From Candidatus Dechloromonas phosphoritropha (GTDB taxonomy: Bacteria; Pseudomonadota; Gammaproteobacteria; Burkholderiales; Rhodocyclaceae), in assembly GCA_016722705.1 (NCBI GenBank), contig JADKGN010000004.1, positions 2,480,001-2,544,000 on the forward strand: a stretch of DNA of 64,000 nucleotides. The letters are read 5' to 3'. Under the pieces are notes generated by a model. That model worked only from the letters and a program-made list of their open reading frames with translations. It had not been told where the DNA came from and ran no database searches. A program made the position numbers and the translations under genes. This document shows, piece after piece, positions 26,238 to 36,377 of the stretch; positions within the stretch are counted from its first letter, which is position 1; each line of letters opens with the position of its first letter.

Positions 26238-27550
26238 CCGCCATGCGCTACTCGATTTCTACCCTTCTCGCCCTTTGTCTGCTTCTGGCGGGCGTCTTCG
26301 GACCGCCGGCGAGTGCCGCACCCGCCGAACCGGTGGAAGCCGACCGCATCGTCGCCGTCGTCGGCGAAGAAGTGATCACCTCATACGACTTGCGTGGGCG
26401 TCGCGATGAGGCGGTCAAGCAACTGAGTAAACAGGGCACCCCGTTGCCGCCGCAGGATGTCCTTGAGCGCCAGTTGCTCGAGCGCATGATCATCGAGCGC
26501 ATCCAGTTGCAGTTTGCCCGCGAGACCGGATTGAAGGTGGATGATGCTCAACTTGACCAGGCAATCGGTCGCATTGCCGCAAACAACAAGATGACACAGC
26601 AGCAATTCAGGCTGGCGCTGGAGAAGGATGGCGTCAACTATGCGCGCTTCCGCGAGGAGATCCGGGACGAAATGACGACGGTCCGCCTGCGCGAGCGCGA
26701 GGTGGACAGCAAACTCGTGATTTCGGACGGCGAGGTTGACTTGTACCTTGCCAATCAGGCCAGCGTTGGCGGTGGCGAGGAGGTTCAGATCGCTCACATC
26801 CTGTTGCGGGCGCCTGAGTCGGCAACTCCGGAGCAGCTGCAGAAGCTGCGCCAGCGGGGTGAGCAGGCGGCCAAGAGAGCGAGCGCCGGCGAGAACTTCG
26901 CCCAGTTGACGGCCACTTTCTCCGATGCGCCGGATGCGCTGCAGGGGGGCAATCTGGGCTGGCGTCCGCTGGAGCGCCTGCCGCAGATCTATTCTGAAGC
27001 AGCGGTGAGCATGAAGCCGGGGGAGGTCAGCGACCTGCTGCGCTCGTCAGCCGGATTCCATATCATCAAGCTCCTCGGCCGGCGCGGCGGCAGCGCCCCG
27101 GCATCGATTCAGCAAACGCATGCCCGTCATGTCCTGATCAAGGTCAATGAAGTGGTGTCGGAGACCGAAGCACGCCGCAAGATGGAGAATCTGCGTGAGC
27201 GTCTGGTCAACGGCGGGGATTTCGCCGAACTTGCACGTCTTTATTCGCAGGACGGTTCGGCAGCCAAGGGTGGCGATCTTGGCTGGGTCAGTCCGGGAGA
27301 TACCGTGCCGGAATTCGAGAGCGCGATGGATGCGCTGAAGGACAAGGAATTCAGCCCGGTGGTCCAGAGTCCTTTCGGCATGCACCTGATCCAGGTACTC
27401 GAGCGCCGCCAGCGCGACGTTTCCGGGGAACGCCAGCGGGCAGTCGCTCGCCAGGCCTTGCGCGAGCGCAAGCTCGACGACGCCTATCAGGACTGGTTGC
27501 GCCAGATTCGCGATCGCGCCTACGTCGAAGTTCGCCTCGAAGACAAATAA
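26234..27550 (+). CDS. surA: periplasmic peptidyl-prolyl isomerase SurA
   Basis: 438 residues overlapping lptD by ATGA. Signal peptide to about residue 29 (PPASAAP). SurA N-terminal chaperone domain: DRIVAVVGEEVITSYDLRGR. Two parvulin domains: QIAHILLRAPESATPEQLQK with SDAPDALQGGNLGWRPLERL, and THARHVLIKVNEVVSETEAR with YSQDGSAAKGGDLGWVSPGD. It escorts outer-membrane proteins, including LptD, to the BAM complex, which explains the operon with lptD. Confidence 0.96.
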   Translation: MTAMRYSISTLLALCLLLAGVFGPPASAAPAEPVEADRIVAVVGEEVITSYDLRGRRDEAVKQLSKQGTPLPPQDVLERQLLERMIIERIQLQFARETGLKVDDAQLDQAIGRIAANNKMTQQQFRLALEKDGVNYARFREEIRDEMTTVRLREREVDSKLVISDGEVDLYLANQASVGGGEEVQIAHILLRAPESATPEQLQKLRQRGEQAAKRASAGENFAQLTATFSDAPDALQGGNLGWRPLERLPQIYSEAAVSMKPGEVSDLLRSSAGFHIIKLLGRRGGSAPASIQQTHARHVLIKVNEVVSETEARRKMENLRERLVNGGDFAELARLYSQDGSAAKGGDLGWVSPGDTVPEFESAMDALKDKEFSPVVQSPFGMHLIQVLERRQRDVSGERQRAVARQALRERKLDDAYQDWLRQIRDRAYVEVRLEDK

Positions 27551-28545
27551 TGCCGCCGCTGATCGCCGTTACCAGCGGCGAACCGGCGGGAATCGGGCCG
27601 GACCTGTGCCTGCGCTTGTCGGAATACGCAGGCGAAGCCCGACCGGTCATCCTCGGTGACCGTGCCCTGCTTCGCGAACGTGCTGCAGCCATCGGCCTGA
27701 ACGTTGTCCTGCGTGATTTCCACCCCGAAATCGCGGTCGACCGCTGCTGCCTCGACATCCTCCACGTTCCGCTCGTGAAGCCTGTCGTGGCCGGCGGCCT
27801 CGACCCGGCGAACGCATCCTACGTGCTGGGCCTGCTCGACCGCGCGCTGGCCGGCTGCCGTTCCGGCGAATTTGCGGCGATGGTCACCGCACCGGTGCAC
27901 AAGGGTGTCATCAATCAATCCGGCATACATTTCACCGGCCATACCGAATATCTTGCCGAAAAGACGGGAACGCCGCTCGTTGTCATGATGCTCGCCGGCA
28001 ACAGCGAGCGCGGGCCGTTACGCGTTGCGCTGGCGACGACGCATCTGCCGCTCAGGGACGTGCCGACATCGATTACGGCGGACCTCCTGGAGCGGACGCT
28101 GCGCATCCTGCATGCGGATCTGCGGCAAAAATACGGGCTGGCCGATCCGCGCATCCTGGTCGCCGGCCTCAACCCGCATGCCGGCGAGGGCGGCTATCTC
28201 GGGCGCGAGGAAATCGAGGTCATCTCACCGTTGCTCGAAAAACTGCGCGCCGAGGGTATGCGACTTTCCGGCCCCTATCCGGCCGACACCATGTTCACGC
28301 CGCCAATACTGGCGCAGGGCGATGCCGTGCTCGCCATGTATCACGATCAGGGACTGGCGCCGCTCAAGTACGCCACCTTCGGCCACGGCATCAACGTCAC
28401 GCTCGGCCTGCCGATCATCCGCACCTCGGTCGATCACGGCACGGCGCTTAAACTGGCGGGAAGCGGACGCGCCGATCCGGGCAGCCTGTTCGCGGCGCTG
28501 GACGAGGCAGAACGCATGGTTGCCAGAAAGACGCAGGCCTCGTGA
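27550..28545 (+). CDS. pdxA: 4-hydroxythreonine-4-phosphate dehydrogenase
   Basis: 331 residues; start and surA stop share a base (TAATG). PdxA oxidises 4-phospho-hydroxy-threonine in pyridoxal 5'-phosphate synthesis. Motifs are AVTSGEPAGIGPDLCLRL, VTAPVHKGVINQSG and FTGHTEYLAEKTG, metal-binding histidines in LATTHLPLRDVP and AMYHDQGLAPLKY, and GLNPHAGEGGYLGREE. Complete. Followed by rsmA overlapping by four bases. Confidence 0.96.
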   Translation: MPPLIAVTSGEPAGIGPDLCLRLSEYAGEARPVILGDRALLRERAAAIGLNVVLRDFHPEIAVDRCCLDILHVPLVKPVVAGGLDPANASYVLGLLDRALAGCRSGEFAAMVTAPVHKGVINQSGIHFTGHTEYLAEKTGTPLVVMMLAGNSERGPLRVALATTHLPLRDVPTSITADLLERTLRILHADLRQKYGLADPRILVAGLNPHAGEGGYLGREEIEVISPLLEKLRAEGMRLSGPYPADTMFTPPILAQGDAVLAMYHDQGLAPLKYATFGHGINVTLGLPIIRTSVDHGTALKLAGSGRADPGSLFAALDEAERMVARKTQAS

Positions 28546-29309
28546 AAGGCCATATCGCGCGCAAGCGGTTTGGCCAGAATTTCCTGGTTGACCGCGGTAT
28601 CATCAGCGCCATCGTTTCTGCCATTTATCCGCAACGCGGCGATACCGTCGTCGAAATCGGCCCCGGCCTGGGGGCGATCACCACCCCGCTGCTGGATCGT
28701 CTTGACCACCTGCACGTCGTCGAAATCGACCGCGACCTGATCACCCGTCTCCGCAAGGAATATCTACCAGAGCGCATGACTATCCACGAAGGCGACGCGC
28801 TGGTCTTCGACTTCTCAAGTATCGGCAAGGATTTGCGCCTGGTCGGCAACCTGCCCTACAACATCTCGACGCCGCTGCTTTTTCATCTGGCCGAATACGT
28901 CGGCATCGTTCGCGATATGCACTTCATGCTGCAAAAGGAAGTCGTTGAACGCATGGTCGCCGTGCCCGGCGAATCGGATTTCAGTCGCATCTCGGTAATG
29001 CTGCAATACCGCTTTCACCTCGAGTGGCTGATCGACGTGCCGCCGGAAAGTTTCGACCCACCGCCCAAGGTGCAATCGGCGGTCGTACGGCTGATTCCCA
29101 AGGATGTCACCGAGCTGAAAGCGAAGAGCCCGGAAAAGCTGTCGCGGGTGGTGCAGACCGCTTTTTCGCAACGACGCAAGATGTTGCGCAATACGCTCAA
29201 GGGCGTTCTGAGCGATGCCGCCTTCGCCGAACTAAGTATCGACCCGACGCGGCGCGCCGAGGACATTCCGGTTGACGACTACGTTCGGATTGCCAACTAC
29301 CTGACGTAG
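28542..29309 (+). CDS. rsmA: 16S rRNA dimethyladenosine transferase RsmA (KsgA)
   Basis: 255 residues with a GTG start overlapping the pdxA stop (GTGA). It dimethylates A1518 and A1519 of 16S rRNA. Motifs are ARKRFGQNFLVDRGII, VVEIGPGLGAITTPLLDR, VVEIDRDL, LRLVGNLPYNISTPLLFHL (NLPY catalytic motif), and the C-terminal TAFSQRRKMLRNTLKG and RRAEDIPVDDYVRIA. Last gene of the lptD operon, followed by a bidirectional terminator. Confidence 0.97.
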   Translation: MKGHIARKRFGQNFLVDRGIISAIVSAIYPQRGDTVVEIGPGLGAITTPLLDRLDHLHVVEIDRDLITRLRKEYLPERMTIHEGDALVFDFSSIGKDLRLVGNLPYNISTPLLFHLAEYVGIVRDMHFMLQKEVVERMVAVPGESDFSRISVMLQYRFHLEWLIDVPPESFDPPPKVQSAVVRLIPKDVTELKAKSPEKLSRVVQTAFSQRRKMLRNTLKGVLSDAAFAELSIDPTRRAEDIPVDDYVRIANYLT

Positions 29310-29343
29310 CCGCAAGGAGGGCCGCGATCGGCTGCGCCGGTAA

Positions 29344-29370
29344 TTAAAAACCCGCCAACGGCGGGTTTCA
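29344..29370. terminator. bidirectional intrinsic terminator
   Basis: AAACCCGCC-AAC-GGCGGGTTT is a perfect 9-bp stem. On the minus strand it is followed by TTTTTAATT, a strong terminator for the DUF2892 gene. On the plus strand it follows rsmA by about 35 bases. It separates two convergent transcripts. Confidence 0.85.
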
Positions 29371-29390
29371 CGATTTTGGCGATAAGGCGC

Positions 29391-29582
29391 CTATTTCTTC
29401 ATCGGGCAGGTATTCATGCCGAGCAGGGTGTAGGCAGGGCACCGGTTGAACAGGCCGGTGGCCAGCGGCACGATGCCGACCCAGGCCCAGACCGGGCCGC
29501 CGCCCACGAGGACCCAGGCGATGAGGCCGAGGCCAACGACGATGCGCAGGATTTTGTCGATTCCGCCAACATTGGTTTTCAT
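29391..29582 (-). CDS. DUF2892 (YgaP-type) small membrane protein
   Basis: 63 residues. The pattern KTNVGGIDKILRIVVGLGLI then AWVGIVPLATGLFNRCPAYTLLGMNTCPMKK is the DUF2892 family, two membrane hairpin helices ending in a cysteine-containing tail (two Cys), found fused to rhodanese in YgaP. The family is often linked to sulfide or persulfide and redox stress. A Crp/Fnr-type regulator gene lies 73 bases upstream on the same strand and probably controls it. Confidence 0.85.
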   Translation of the reverse strand: MKTNVGGIDKILRIVVGLGLIAWVLVGGGPVWAWVGIVPLATGLFNRCPAYTLLGMNTCPMKK

Positions 29583-29655
29583 GATACGTTCTCCATCAGG
29601 TTGTGATTACAGATTTCATTCTAGTCACGTGCCAGGCGGGCGTCTGTAACCTGGG

Positions 29656-30323
29656 TCACATAGCGGCGATCTTCTGCAATCCGTCGCGGTCGACGATATT
29701 GAGTTGTTCGCGGCCAAGCGAAACCAGACCCTGCGTGGCAAATCCCTTGAGCAGGCGGCTGACGATTTCGCGCACGCTACCCAGTTCGTCGGCCAACTGC
29801 TGGTGGGTTAGGTTGAGAACAGGCTTGTTGTGCGCCAGGATCAGCCGCGCCAGGCGCTGGTCGAGGCGGGTGAAGGCGACTTCCTCGACCAGTTGCATCA
29901 GTTCACCGATGCGCTCGGCAAAAAGATGAAAGACGAAATCGCGAAACGGCGCGTGTTCGAGCATCAATTGCCCGAATGCCTTTGCCGGCACAAGCAGCAG
30001 TCGCAGCGGCGCTTCGGCGATGCCGCGCGCGTTGTAAGCGCTATGGCCGAGCAGGCAGCTCGAGGTGATGATGCAGGAACCCCCGGCGTGACGCGGTAGA
30101 GCATCAGCTCGCGTCCGTTGGCCGCCTGCTTGATGACCTTGATGCTGCCGTCGAGCAGGAGCGGAAATCCCTGGCAGGGCTGGCGTTCGGCAAAAATTTC
30201 GGCGCCGGCAGGAAGTTGCAGTGCGGCCGCCGGTTGCAGCAGTTCGTCCAGGCGAGAGGCTGGCAGCCCAGCTAGTGCCGGGTACAAATTCAGCACGTTT
30301 TTGCGGTCGACCGTAGCAGTCAT
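29656..30323 (-). pseudogene. Crp/Fnr family regulator, single-base frameshift
   Basis: From ATG 30323 the frame gives a cyclic-nucleotide-binding-like sensor domain (LPASRLDELLQPAAALQLPA, PLLLDGSIKVIKQAANGREL, MLYRVTPG). It then leaves the family sequence at a run of five C (plus strand, 30080-30084). In the neighbouring frame the sequence resumes as GSCIITSSCLLGHSAYNARG and continues through LAFTRLDQRLARLIL-type dimer helix to the winged helix (LTHQQLADELGSVREIVSRL) ending at 29656. One missing base in the homopolymer explains everything, so this is either a recent mutation, a sequencing error or a phase-variable tract. Confidence 0.8.
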
Positions 30324-30327
30324 CGCT

Positions 30328-31088
<761 letters not shown>

Positions 31089-31092
<4 letters not shown>

Positions 31093-31577
31093 TTGGCCAG
31101 TCCGCCTGACGGCTTGCTGCCGTAGGGTGCGTTTTTCGGGTAACCGGCGAGGTCGAGCAGATTGCCGTAGGCAACGGGCTCATAACCGCGGAAAGTCTGC
31201 TTGCCGACCTTGAGCGTGGGTACGAAGAAGTCCCCGACCAATTGCTTCAGCTCGTCGACGTCTTCCTGCTTCTGCACCATCCGCTCCGAGAAGGGTACCC
31301 CGCGGCTGTTGAGCAGGTCACGCGCATCCTTGCACTCCTTGGTGCATTCGGCCGATGTGTAGAGGACGACCGGATAGTTCTCGGCGGCGATGCGAGACGC
31401 ATAGGGTAGTTCATCGGTGTTCGGACCGCCGACTCCCGATTTGCTGACGTCGCGGGCACGTCCCGAGGGCGGCGTATCGGAGATTACGGTACGACCCTGA
31501 GGATCGATCCAGCGATAGGTCTCGGCTGAGACGGTGAGGCTGGACAAGGCCAGACAAAGAACGAGCAGGCTGCGCAT
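31089..31577 (-). CDS. secreted DUF4124-glutaredoxin fusion protein
   Basis: 162 residues. Signal peptide (LLVLCLALSSLTVSAE), then a DUF4124 module (TYRWIDPQGRTVISDTPPSG), then a glutaredoxin-like domain starting PVVLYTSAECTKECKDARDL and ending DFFVPTLKVGKQTFRGYEP. The redox cysteines are in a C-x3-C spacing (CTKEC) rather than the usual CxxC, but the cis-proline region (VPTLKVG) is intact. It is probably a periplasmic thiol-redox protein. Overlaps xth by four bases. Confidence 0.85.
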
Positions 31578-31600
31578 GTGACTTCTCCCTCGGTGAGTTT

Positions 31601-33655
31601 CTACGCAGCAATCATACCGCTATGGCGGAGCAGTGCGTCAACGCTCGGTTCGCGGCCACGAAATGCCTTGAACGATTCGATGGCCGGGCGTGAGCCGCCA
31701 ACCGACAAGATCTCGTCGAGAAAGCGCTTGCCGACGGTGGCGTCGAATGGATTGCCGGCTTCTTCGAAAGCGGCGTAAGCATCGGCCGAAAGGACTTCGG
31801 CCCACTTGTAGCTGAAGTAGCCGGCACCGTAACCGCCACCGAAGATGTGCGAGAAGCTGTTCGGGAAACGGTGCCAGTCGGGAGGGAAGAGCACGGCAAC
31901 TTCCTGGCGCACCGTGTTGAGCAGGTCCATCACGGTCGACCCGGAATTCGGGTCGAAATCCGAATGCAGCAGCATGTCGAACAGCGAGAACTCGATCTGG
32001 CGTACGGCCATCATGCCGCTCTGGAAATTCTTGGCGGCGAGCATCTTGTCGAACAGTTCGCGCGGCAGCGGAGCAGCGCTTTCGACGTGGGCGGTCATGC
32101 CTTGCAGCACATCCCATTCCCAACAATAGTTTTCCATGAACTGCGAGGGCAGTTCGACGGCATCCCACTCGACGCCGTGAATGCCGGAAACGCCCAGTTC
32201 CTCACCGCGCGTCAGCAGATGGTGCAGGCCGTGGCCGGTTTCGTGGAACAGCGTGATCACTTCGTGGTGCGTGAAGGTAGCCGGCTTGCTGCCCACCGGG
32301 CGGGCGAAATTGCAGTTCAGGTAGGCAATCGGCTTCTGGATGCCATGCGCGGTGCGCCGGCGCGAGCGCGCTTCGTCCATCCAGGCGCCGCCGCGTTTGG
32401 TTTCACGGGCATAGAGGTCGAGGTAGAACTGGCCGACCAGTTCGCCGGCCGGTGTTTCCAGGCGGAAGAACTTGACGTCTTCGTGCCAGGCCGGCGCCGT
32501 ATCGGGTTTGACGTGTACATTGAACAGGCTCTCGATGACCTTGAACAGGCCGCCGAGGACCTTGGGCTCGATGAAATACTGCTTCACTTCCTGCTCCGAG
32601 AAGGCATAGCGTTTTTGCAGCAGTTTTTCGGAGACGTAGGCGGCATCCCACGGCTGGAAGTCGACGATGCCGAGTTCATCCTTGGCACAGGCGCGCAGCT
32701 CGGCAATGTCCTTGGCGGCAAACGGCTTGGCCTTGGCCGCCAGTTCGCGCAGAAAAGCCAGCACCTGAGCCGGCGTATCAGCCATCTTGGGCGCCAGTGA
32801 CACTTCGGCGAAATTGTTGAAGCCGAGCATCTTCGCCTCTTCCTGGCGCAGTTCCAGCATGCGCTGCATGACCGGCGTGTTGTCCCATTCCGGCTTGCTG
32901 CTGCCGTCGTCGAATTCAGCGGCACGGGTGGCGTAGGCACGGTACATGCGGGCGCGCAGGTCGCGGTTATCGGCGTACTGCATGATCGGGCCGTAGGACG
33001 GAGCCTGCAGACTGAAGCGCCAGCCTTCGCGATCAGCCTTTCCTGCGGCAGTCTTTGCGGCCTCCCTGGCATCGACCGGCAGTCCGGCGAGCAGGGCTTC
33101 GTCGGTGATTGCTTCGGCGAAGGCGTTGGTCGCGTCGAGCAGATTCTCGGAGAATTTGGCGGAAAGCTGCGACAACTCTTCCATGATCGCCTGGAAGCGC
33201 GGTTTCTGGTCTTCCGGCAATTCGGCGCCGGAGAGGCGGAAGTCGCGTACCTCGTTATCGACTATTTTCCGTTGCTCCACGGTCAACGCCGAAAATGACC
33301 CACTTTTTCGCAGTGCCTTGTATTTGTCGAACAGCTTCAGGTTCTGGCCGAGTTCGGCGTAGAAGCCTGAGACTTCCGGCAGCATCTCGTTGTAGGCCTC
33401 GCGCCACACGGGAATGTCGTTAATCGAATGCAGGTGGCCAACGATGCCCCAGGCGCGGCCGAAGGGTTCCAGGCCATCGGACAGCGCACCGGCGAAGTCG
33501 GCCCAGGTGGCCGGCGTGGTGTCGGCCGTCAGGCGTTCGATCAGCGCCCGGCCATCGGCCAGCAGCGATTCGATGGCCGGTTTGACGTGCTCGGGCTGGA
33601 TCAGGTCGAAGCGGGGCAGGTCGGAGAAATCGAGCAGGGGATTGTTTGTTGTCAT
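31601..33655 (-). CDS. prlC: oligopeptidase A (M3 metallopeptidase)
   Basis: 684 residues. The zinc site is HHEVITLFHETGHGLHHLLT (HExxH) with downstream GVEWDAVELPSQFMENYCWE supplying the third ligand, and the C-terminal YFSYKWAEVLSADAYAAFEE is typical of M3A enzymes. It degrades free peptides, including cleaved signal peptides, in the cytoplasm. The N-terminal DFSDLPRFDLIQPEHVKPAI is characteristic of PrlC. Full length. Stand-alone gene. Confidence 0.96.
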   Translation of the reverse strand: MTTNNPLLDFSDLPRFDLIQPEHVKPAIESLLADGRALIERLTADTTPATWADFAGALSDGLEPFGRAWGIVGHLHSINDIPVWREAYNEMLPEVSGFYAELGQNLKLFDKYKALRKSGSFSALTVEQRKIVDNEVRDFRLSGAELPEDQKPRFQAIMEELSQLSAKFSENLLDATNAFAEAITDEALLAGLPVDAREAAKTAAGKADREGWRFSLQAPSYGPIMQYADNRDLRARMYRAYATRAAEFDDGSSKPEWDNTPVMQRMLELRQEEAKMLGFNNFAEVSLAPKMADTPAQVLAFLRELAAKAKPFAAKDIAELRACAKDELGIVDFQPWDAAYVSEKLLQKRYAFSEQEVKQYFIEPKVLGGLFKVIESLFNVHVKPDTAPAWHEDVKFFRLETPAGELVGQFYLDLYARETKRGGAWMDEARSRRRTAHGIQKPIAYLNCNFARPVGSKPATFTHHEVITLFHETGHGLHHLLTRGEELGVSGIHGVEWDAVELPSQFMENYCWEWDVLQGMTAHVESAAPLPRELFDKMLAAKNFQSGMMAVRQIEFSLFDMLLHSDFDPNSGSTVMDLLNTVRQEVAVLFPPDWHRFPNSFSHIFGGGYGAGYFSYKWAEVLSADAYAAFEEAGNPFDATVGKRFLDEILSVGGSRPAIESFKAFRGREPSVDALLRHSGMIAA

Positions 33656-33670
33656 GATCTTTGGGGGATG

Positions 33671-33693
33671 AAAAAGGGCAGTCTGCGCCGCCC
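33671..33693 (-). terminator. intrinsic terminator after the DUF2189 gene
   Basis: On the minus strand GGGCGG-CGCAGA-CTGCCC (one G-T pair) is followed by TTTTTC. It lies between the end of the DUF2189 gene (33713) and prlC (33655). Confidence 0.6.
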
Positions 33694-33712
33694 GTAATTT
33701 TGTGGAGAGAAA

Positions 33713-34486
33713 TTATTCGACCAGGTCGCGATAGGCGTGCCACGAGGCGTGGCCGAGAACCGGCATGATGACGACGAGGCCAAAGAGCAGCGTCGCGAAC
33801 CCGAGCACGGTCAGCACGACGATCACCGCGGCCCACAGCAAAAGCGTCAGCGTATTGGTGGAAAAAGCCTTGAGGCTGGCCTGTGCCGCAGTGATGAAAC
33901 CGGCGTCGCGGTCGACCATCAAGGGAGCCGAAATGACGCTTAGCGCATAAGTGACGAGAGCCAGCAGGCCGCCGAGAACGAACCAGAGCGTCAGGAAAAC
34001 GGTGTTGTCGCTGTTGGCTGCGACCTGCGCGATGAACTGCCCGGTGTTGGTGCCGCCGGCGCCGCCAAGCAAGCCGAAACCGATCGCCGAGGCGCGTTCC
34101 CAGATCAGCGCGATGACGCCGAGAAAGAGTGCGAAGAAGGGAATCGCCTGGCCATTGCCGCGAAAAACCCGCAGCGAGTCGATGAAGGTCGGCTTCGCGC
34201 CGGCCGCACGCTGGCGGCTCAATTCATAGACGCCGACGGCGAGCAGTGGCGCAACCAGGAAAAAACCGGAGAGGGCGGCTGTAAACAGGTGCGGGCGACC
34301 AAGACTGGCGAGCAGGATCAGGTCGCCGCCGATGCCGAACAGCAGTCCGTAGGCGAGACTGGGGATCGGGTTGGCCACGAGGTCACGCCAACCGGCGCCC
34401 AGCCAGGCAGCGATGCGGCCCGGCGCAACCCGGCGGATGCGCGGCTTCACGGCGGACTGGCTGGCCGGGTCAAACGAGGTATTCAA
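33713..34486 (-). CDS. DUF2189 polytopic membrane protein
   Basis: 257 residues with about six membrane segments. The start RIRRVAPGRIAAWLGAGWRDLVANPIPSL and LSGFFLVAPLLAVGVYELSR, with APLMVDRDAGFITAAQASLKAFSTN and VIMPVLGHASWHAYRDLV at the end, are the DUF2189 pattern. The family is common in proteobacteria and sometimes lies near cytochrome oxidase genes, but no function is known. It has its own downstream terminator. Confidence 0.8.
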   Translation of the reverse strand: MNTSFDPASQSAVKPRIRRVAPGRIAAWLGAGWRDLVANPIPSLAYGLLFGIGGDLILLASLGRPHLFTAALSGFFLVAPLLAVGVYELSRQRAAGAKPTFIDSLRVFRGNGQAIPFFALFLGVIALIWERASAIGFGLLGGAGGTNTGQFIAQVAANSDNTVFLTLWFVLGGLLALVTYALSVISAPLMVDRDAGFITAAQASLKAFSTNTLTLLLWAAVIVVLTVLGFATLLFGLVVIMPVLGHASWHAYRDLVE

Positions 34487-34553
34487 AGAAACGCCCTCCC
34501 AAGTTATCGTCCTGATCCGAGCGCGCCTGGCTGGTCAGGATTGCTACTACCGC

Positions 34554-35486
34554 CTATAAGCTGTGCCCGGTCAGCCGCTCGCATGCCTCGATGTACTTGG
34601 CGCTGGTCCTGGCGATGACGTCGGCCGGCAGGTTCGGGCCGGGCGCCTTCTTGTCCCAGTCCAGCGTTTCCAGGTAGTCGCGGACGTATTGCTTGTCGTA
34701 GGACGGCGGGTTGCTGCCTTCCTGATATTGGTCGGCCGGCCAGAAGCGCGACGAGTCAGGGGTCAGCGCCTCGTCGATCAGGTGCAGCGTGCCGGCGCCG
34801 TCGATGCCGAACTCGAATTTGGTGTCGGCGATGATGATGCCGCGCGTCGCAGCGTGGACCGCTGCTTCCTCGTACAGGCGGATGGCGGCGTCGCGGGCCT
34901 CCAGGCACAGATCGGCGCCGTTCTTGCCACTGCCTGCGAGGGCGTCGGCGAGGGCGGCCTGGCAGATGGCCATAGCCTGCTCGAAAGAGACATTCTCGTC
35001 GTGGTCGCCGACCGCCGCCTTGGTTGCCGGCGTGAAGATCGGCGATGGCAGCCGGGCCGCCATCTTGAGCCCGGGCGGGAGCGGGATGCCGCAGATGGCG
35101 CCGGTCGCCCGGTAGTCGTTCCAGCCGCTGCCGATCACATAGCCGCGCACGACAGCCTCGATCGGCAGCGGCCGCAGACGTCTGGCGACGACGGAGCGGC
35201 CGCGCACCTGCTCGCGCTCATTGGCGGCGACGACCGATTCCGGATCGATTCCGGTCAGTTGGTTGGGCACGATATGGCCGAGTCTTGCGAACCAGAAATC
35301 GGCCACCGCAGTCAGCACCTCGCCCTTGCGCGGGATCGGGTCGGGCAGGACGACGTCGAAGGCCGACAGGCGGTCGCTGGTGACAATCAGCAGCTTGTCG
35401 GCGTCCACCGCGTAAATGTCGCGGACCTTGCCCCGCGAGAGCAGCGGCAAGCTGGTGATCGATGACTGGAAAAGAGGCGTGGACAC
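34554..35486 (-). CDS. purC: SAICAR synthase
   Basis: 310 residues. The start is GTG 35486 (GGAG eight bases upstream), giving STPLFQSSITSLPLLSRGKVRDIY. PurC condenses CAIR with aspartate in purine synthesis. Motifs are LLIVTSDRLSAFDVVLPDPI, VRGYVIGSGWNDYRATG, PIFTPATKAAVGDHDENVSF, IIADTKFEFGIDGAG, LIDEALTPDSSRFWPAD and SYDKQYVRDYLETLDWDK. This is the longer plant/yeast-like form, frequent in betaproteobacteria. Immediately upstream lies a decayed DUF3422 gene. Confidence 0.95.
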   Translation of the reverse strand: MSTPLFQSSITSLPLLSRGKVRDIYAVDADKLLIVTSDRLSAFDVVLPDPIPRKGEVLTAVADFWFARLGHIVPNQLTGIDPESVVAANEREQVRGRSVVARRLRPLPIEAVVRGYVIGSGWNDYRATGAICGIPLPPGLKMAARLPSPIFTPATKAAVGDHDENVSFEQAMAICQAALADALAGSGKNGADLCLEARDAAIRLYEEAAVHAATRGIIIADTKFEFGIDGAGTLHLIDEALTPDSSRFWPADQYQEGSNPPSYDKQYVRDYLETLDWDKKAPGPNLPADVIARTSAKYIEACERLTGHSL

Positions 35487-35521
35487 GGTGTTGCTCCCGA
35501 AAGCAAAGTAACAATTATAAG

Positions 35522-36085
35522 TTAAGGCACCGGGCCGTCTTCGTTGGCGTGCCGGCGGCTGCCCCAGAAGATCTGGCCGGCAACCAGCGGAATTGGACCG
35601 ACCGTGACGACGTCGGTGGACAAATGGTGGAGATCCTTGGTTCCCTTGGCGGGGTATCGAACCAGCTACGAGCCGTAATAGGTCAGGACGACGACCGACC
35701 GGCACTCGACCGTTTCCTGCAGGCGCAATTGCAAATGCGCGCACGTGTTCATCTGGACGAGCAGTTCCTGGTTCTGGCGGTCGCGTTCGATGTCGACACG
35801 GGTACGCAGCAACTGGCCGTTGCTGGCGACGCGGGTGCAGAGTTCTACCTGGCGGGGGCTGATCGCCGCGCAGGTATTCATCGCCAGCAGCAGGCGACGT
35901 TGCAAGAATTCGTGGAAGGTCGGCAGTCCAGAATGCGGGATTCGCGCAGATCCTCGATGCGCCGCTTGGACGTCGGTCGCATTCTGCTTGAAGGCCAAAT
36001 GCGAAACCAGCGTCGCCCCGAGCCGGGCAATCGGCGGACGGGCATGGAATTCGTTGTTGAGGTGCGCCGTGATAGCGACGTTGTC
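35522..36085 (-). pseudogene. DUF3422 family gene, internally deleted with premature stop
   Basis: Minus-strand reading gives the family N-terminal motif ITAHLNNEFHARPPIARLGA. It then jumps straight to the C-terminal part FHEFLQRRLLLAMNTCAAIS, LLRTRVDIERDRQNQELLVQ and LQLRLQETVE. A TAG at about 35666 interrupts TYYGS/LVRYPAKGTKDLHHL, and the same frame then runs on to the natural-looking end RRHANEDGPVP at 35522. DUF3422 proteins are membrane-anchored and about 420-450 residues; here only about 190 codons remain. The middle domain is deleted. Confidence 0.75.
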
Positions 36086-36197
36086 GCCAGCGCGGCGGAT
36101 TGTAGTTATCGCGGCTCGGACCGCCGTGCGCGATGCCGGGTAGCGGCCGAATTCCCGCTCCAGCCCAGGGGCCGCCTCATCGAGCAGGCGCTTGCCG

Positions 36198-36377
36198 GTC
36201 GACGTCTGCCACGTTGTTATCGAAGCAAGCCAAACCGACTTCTGGCGCAAGTACGTGGGCCTCGACGGAGAAGTTCTCGGCCTTGACCAGTTCGGCGATT
36301 CCGCGCCGGCCACGGCGCTCTACGAACATTTTGGCCTCATGGCGGAACATCTGGTGCAAACTGTGGACTACAACGCC
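36198..36377 (+). pseudogene. transketolase 3' fragment
   Basis: The frame reads VIEASQTDFWRKYVGLDGEV, LGLDQFGDSAPATALYEHFG and LMAEHLVQTVDYNA, the last 50 or so residues of transketolase. The rest of the gene is missing, replaced on the left by the opposite-strand DUF3422 remnant. Transketolase commonly precedes gap in betaproteobacteria, and gap does follow here, so this is a deletion scar of an ancestral tkt-gap operon. Confidence 0.7.

Noticed and set aside
34289..34618. Plus-strand frame across the DUF2189/purC junction
   Set aside because: No family features, spans the opposite-strand genes and their spacer.
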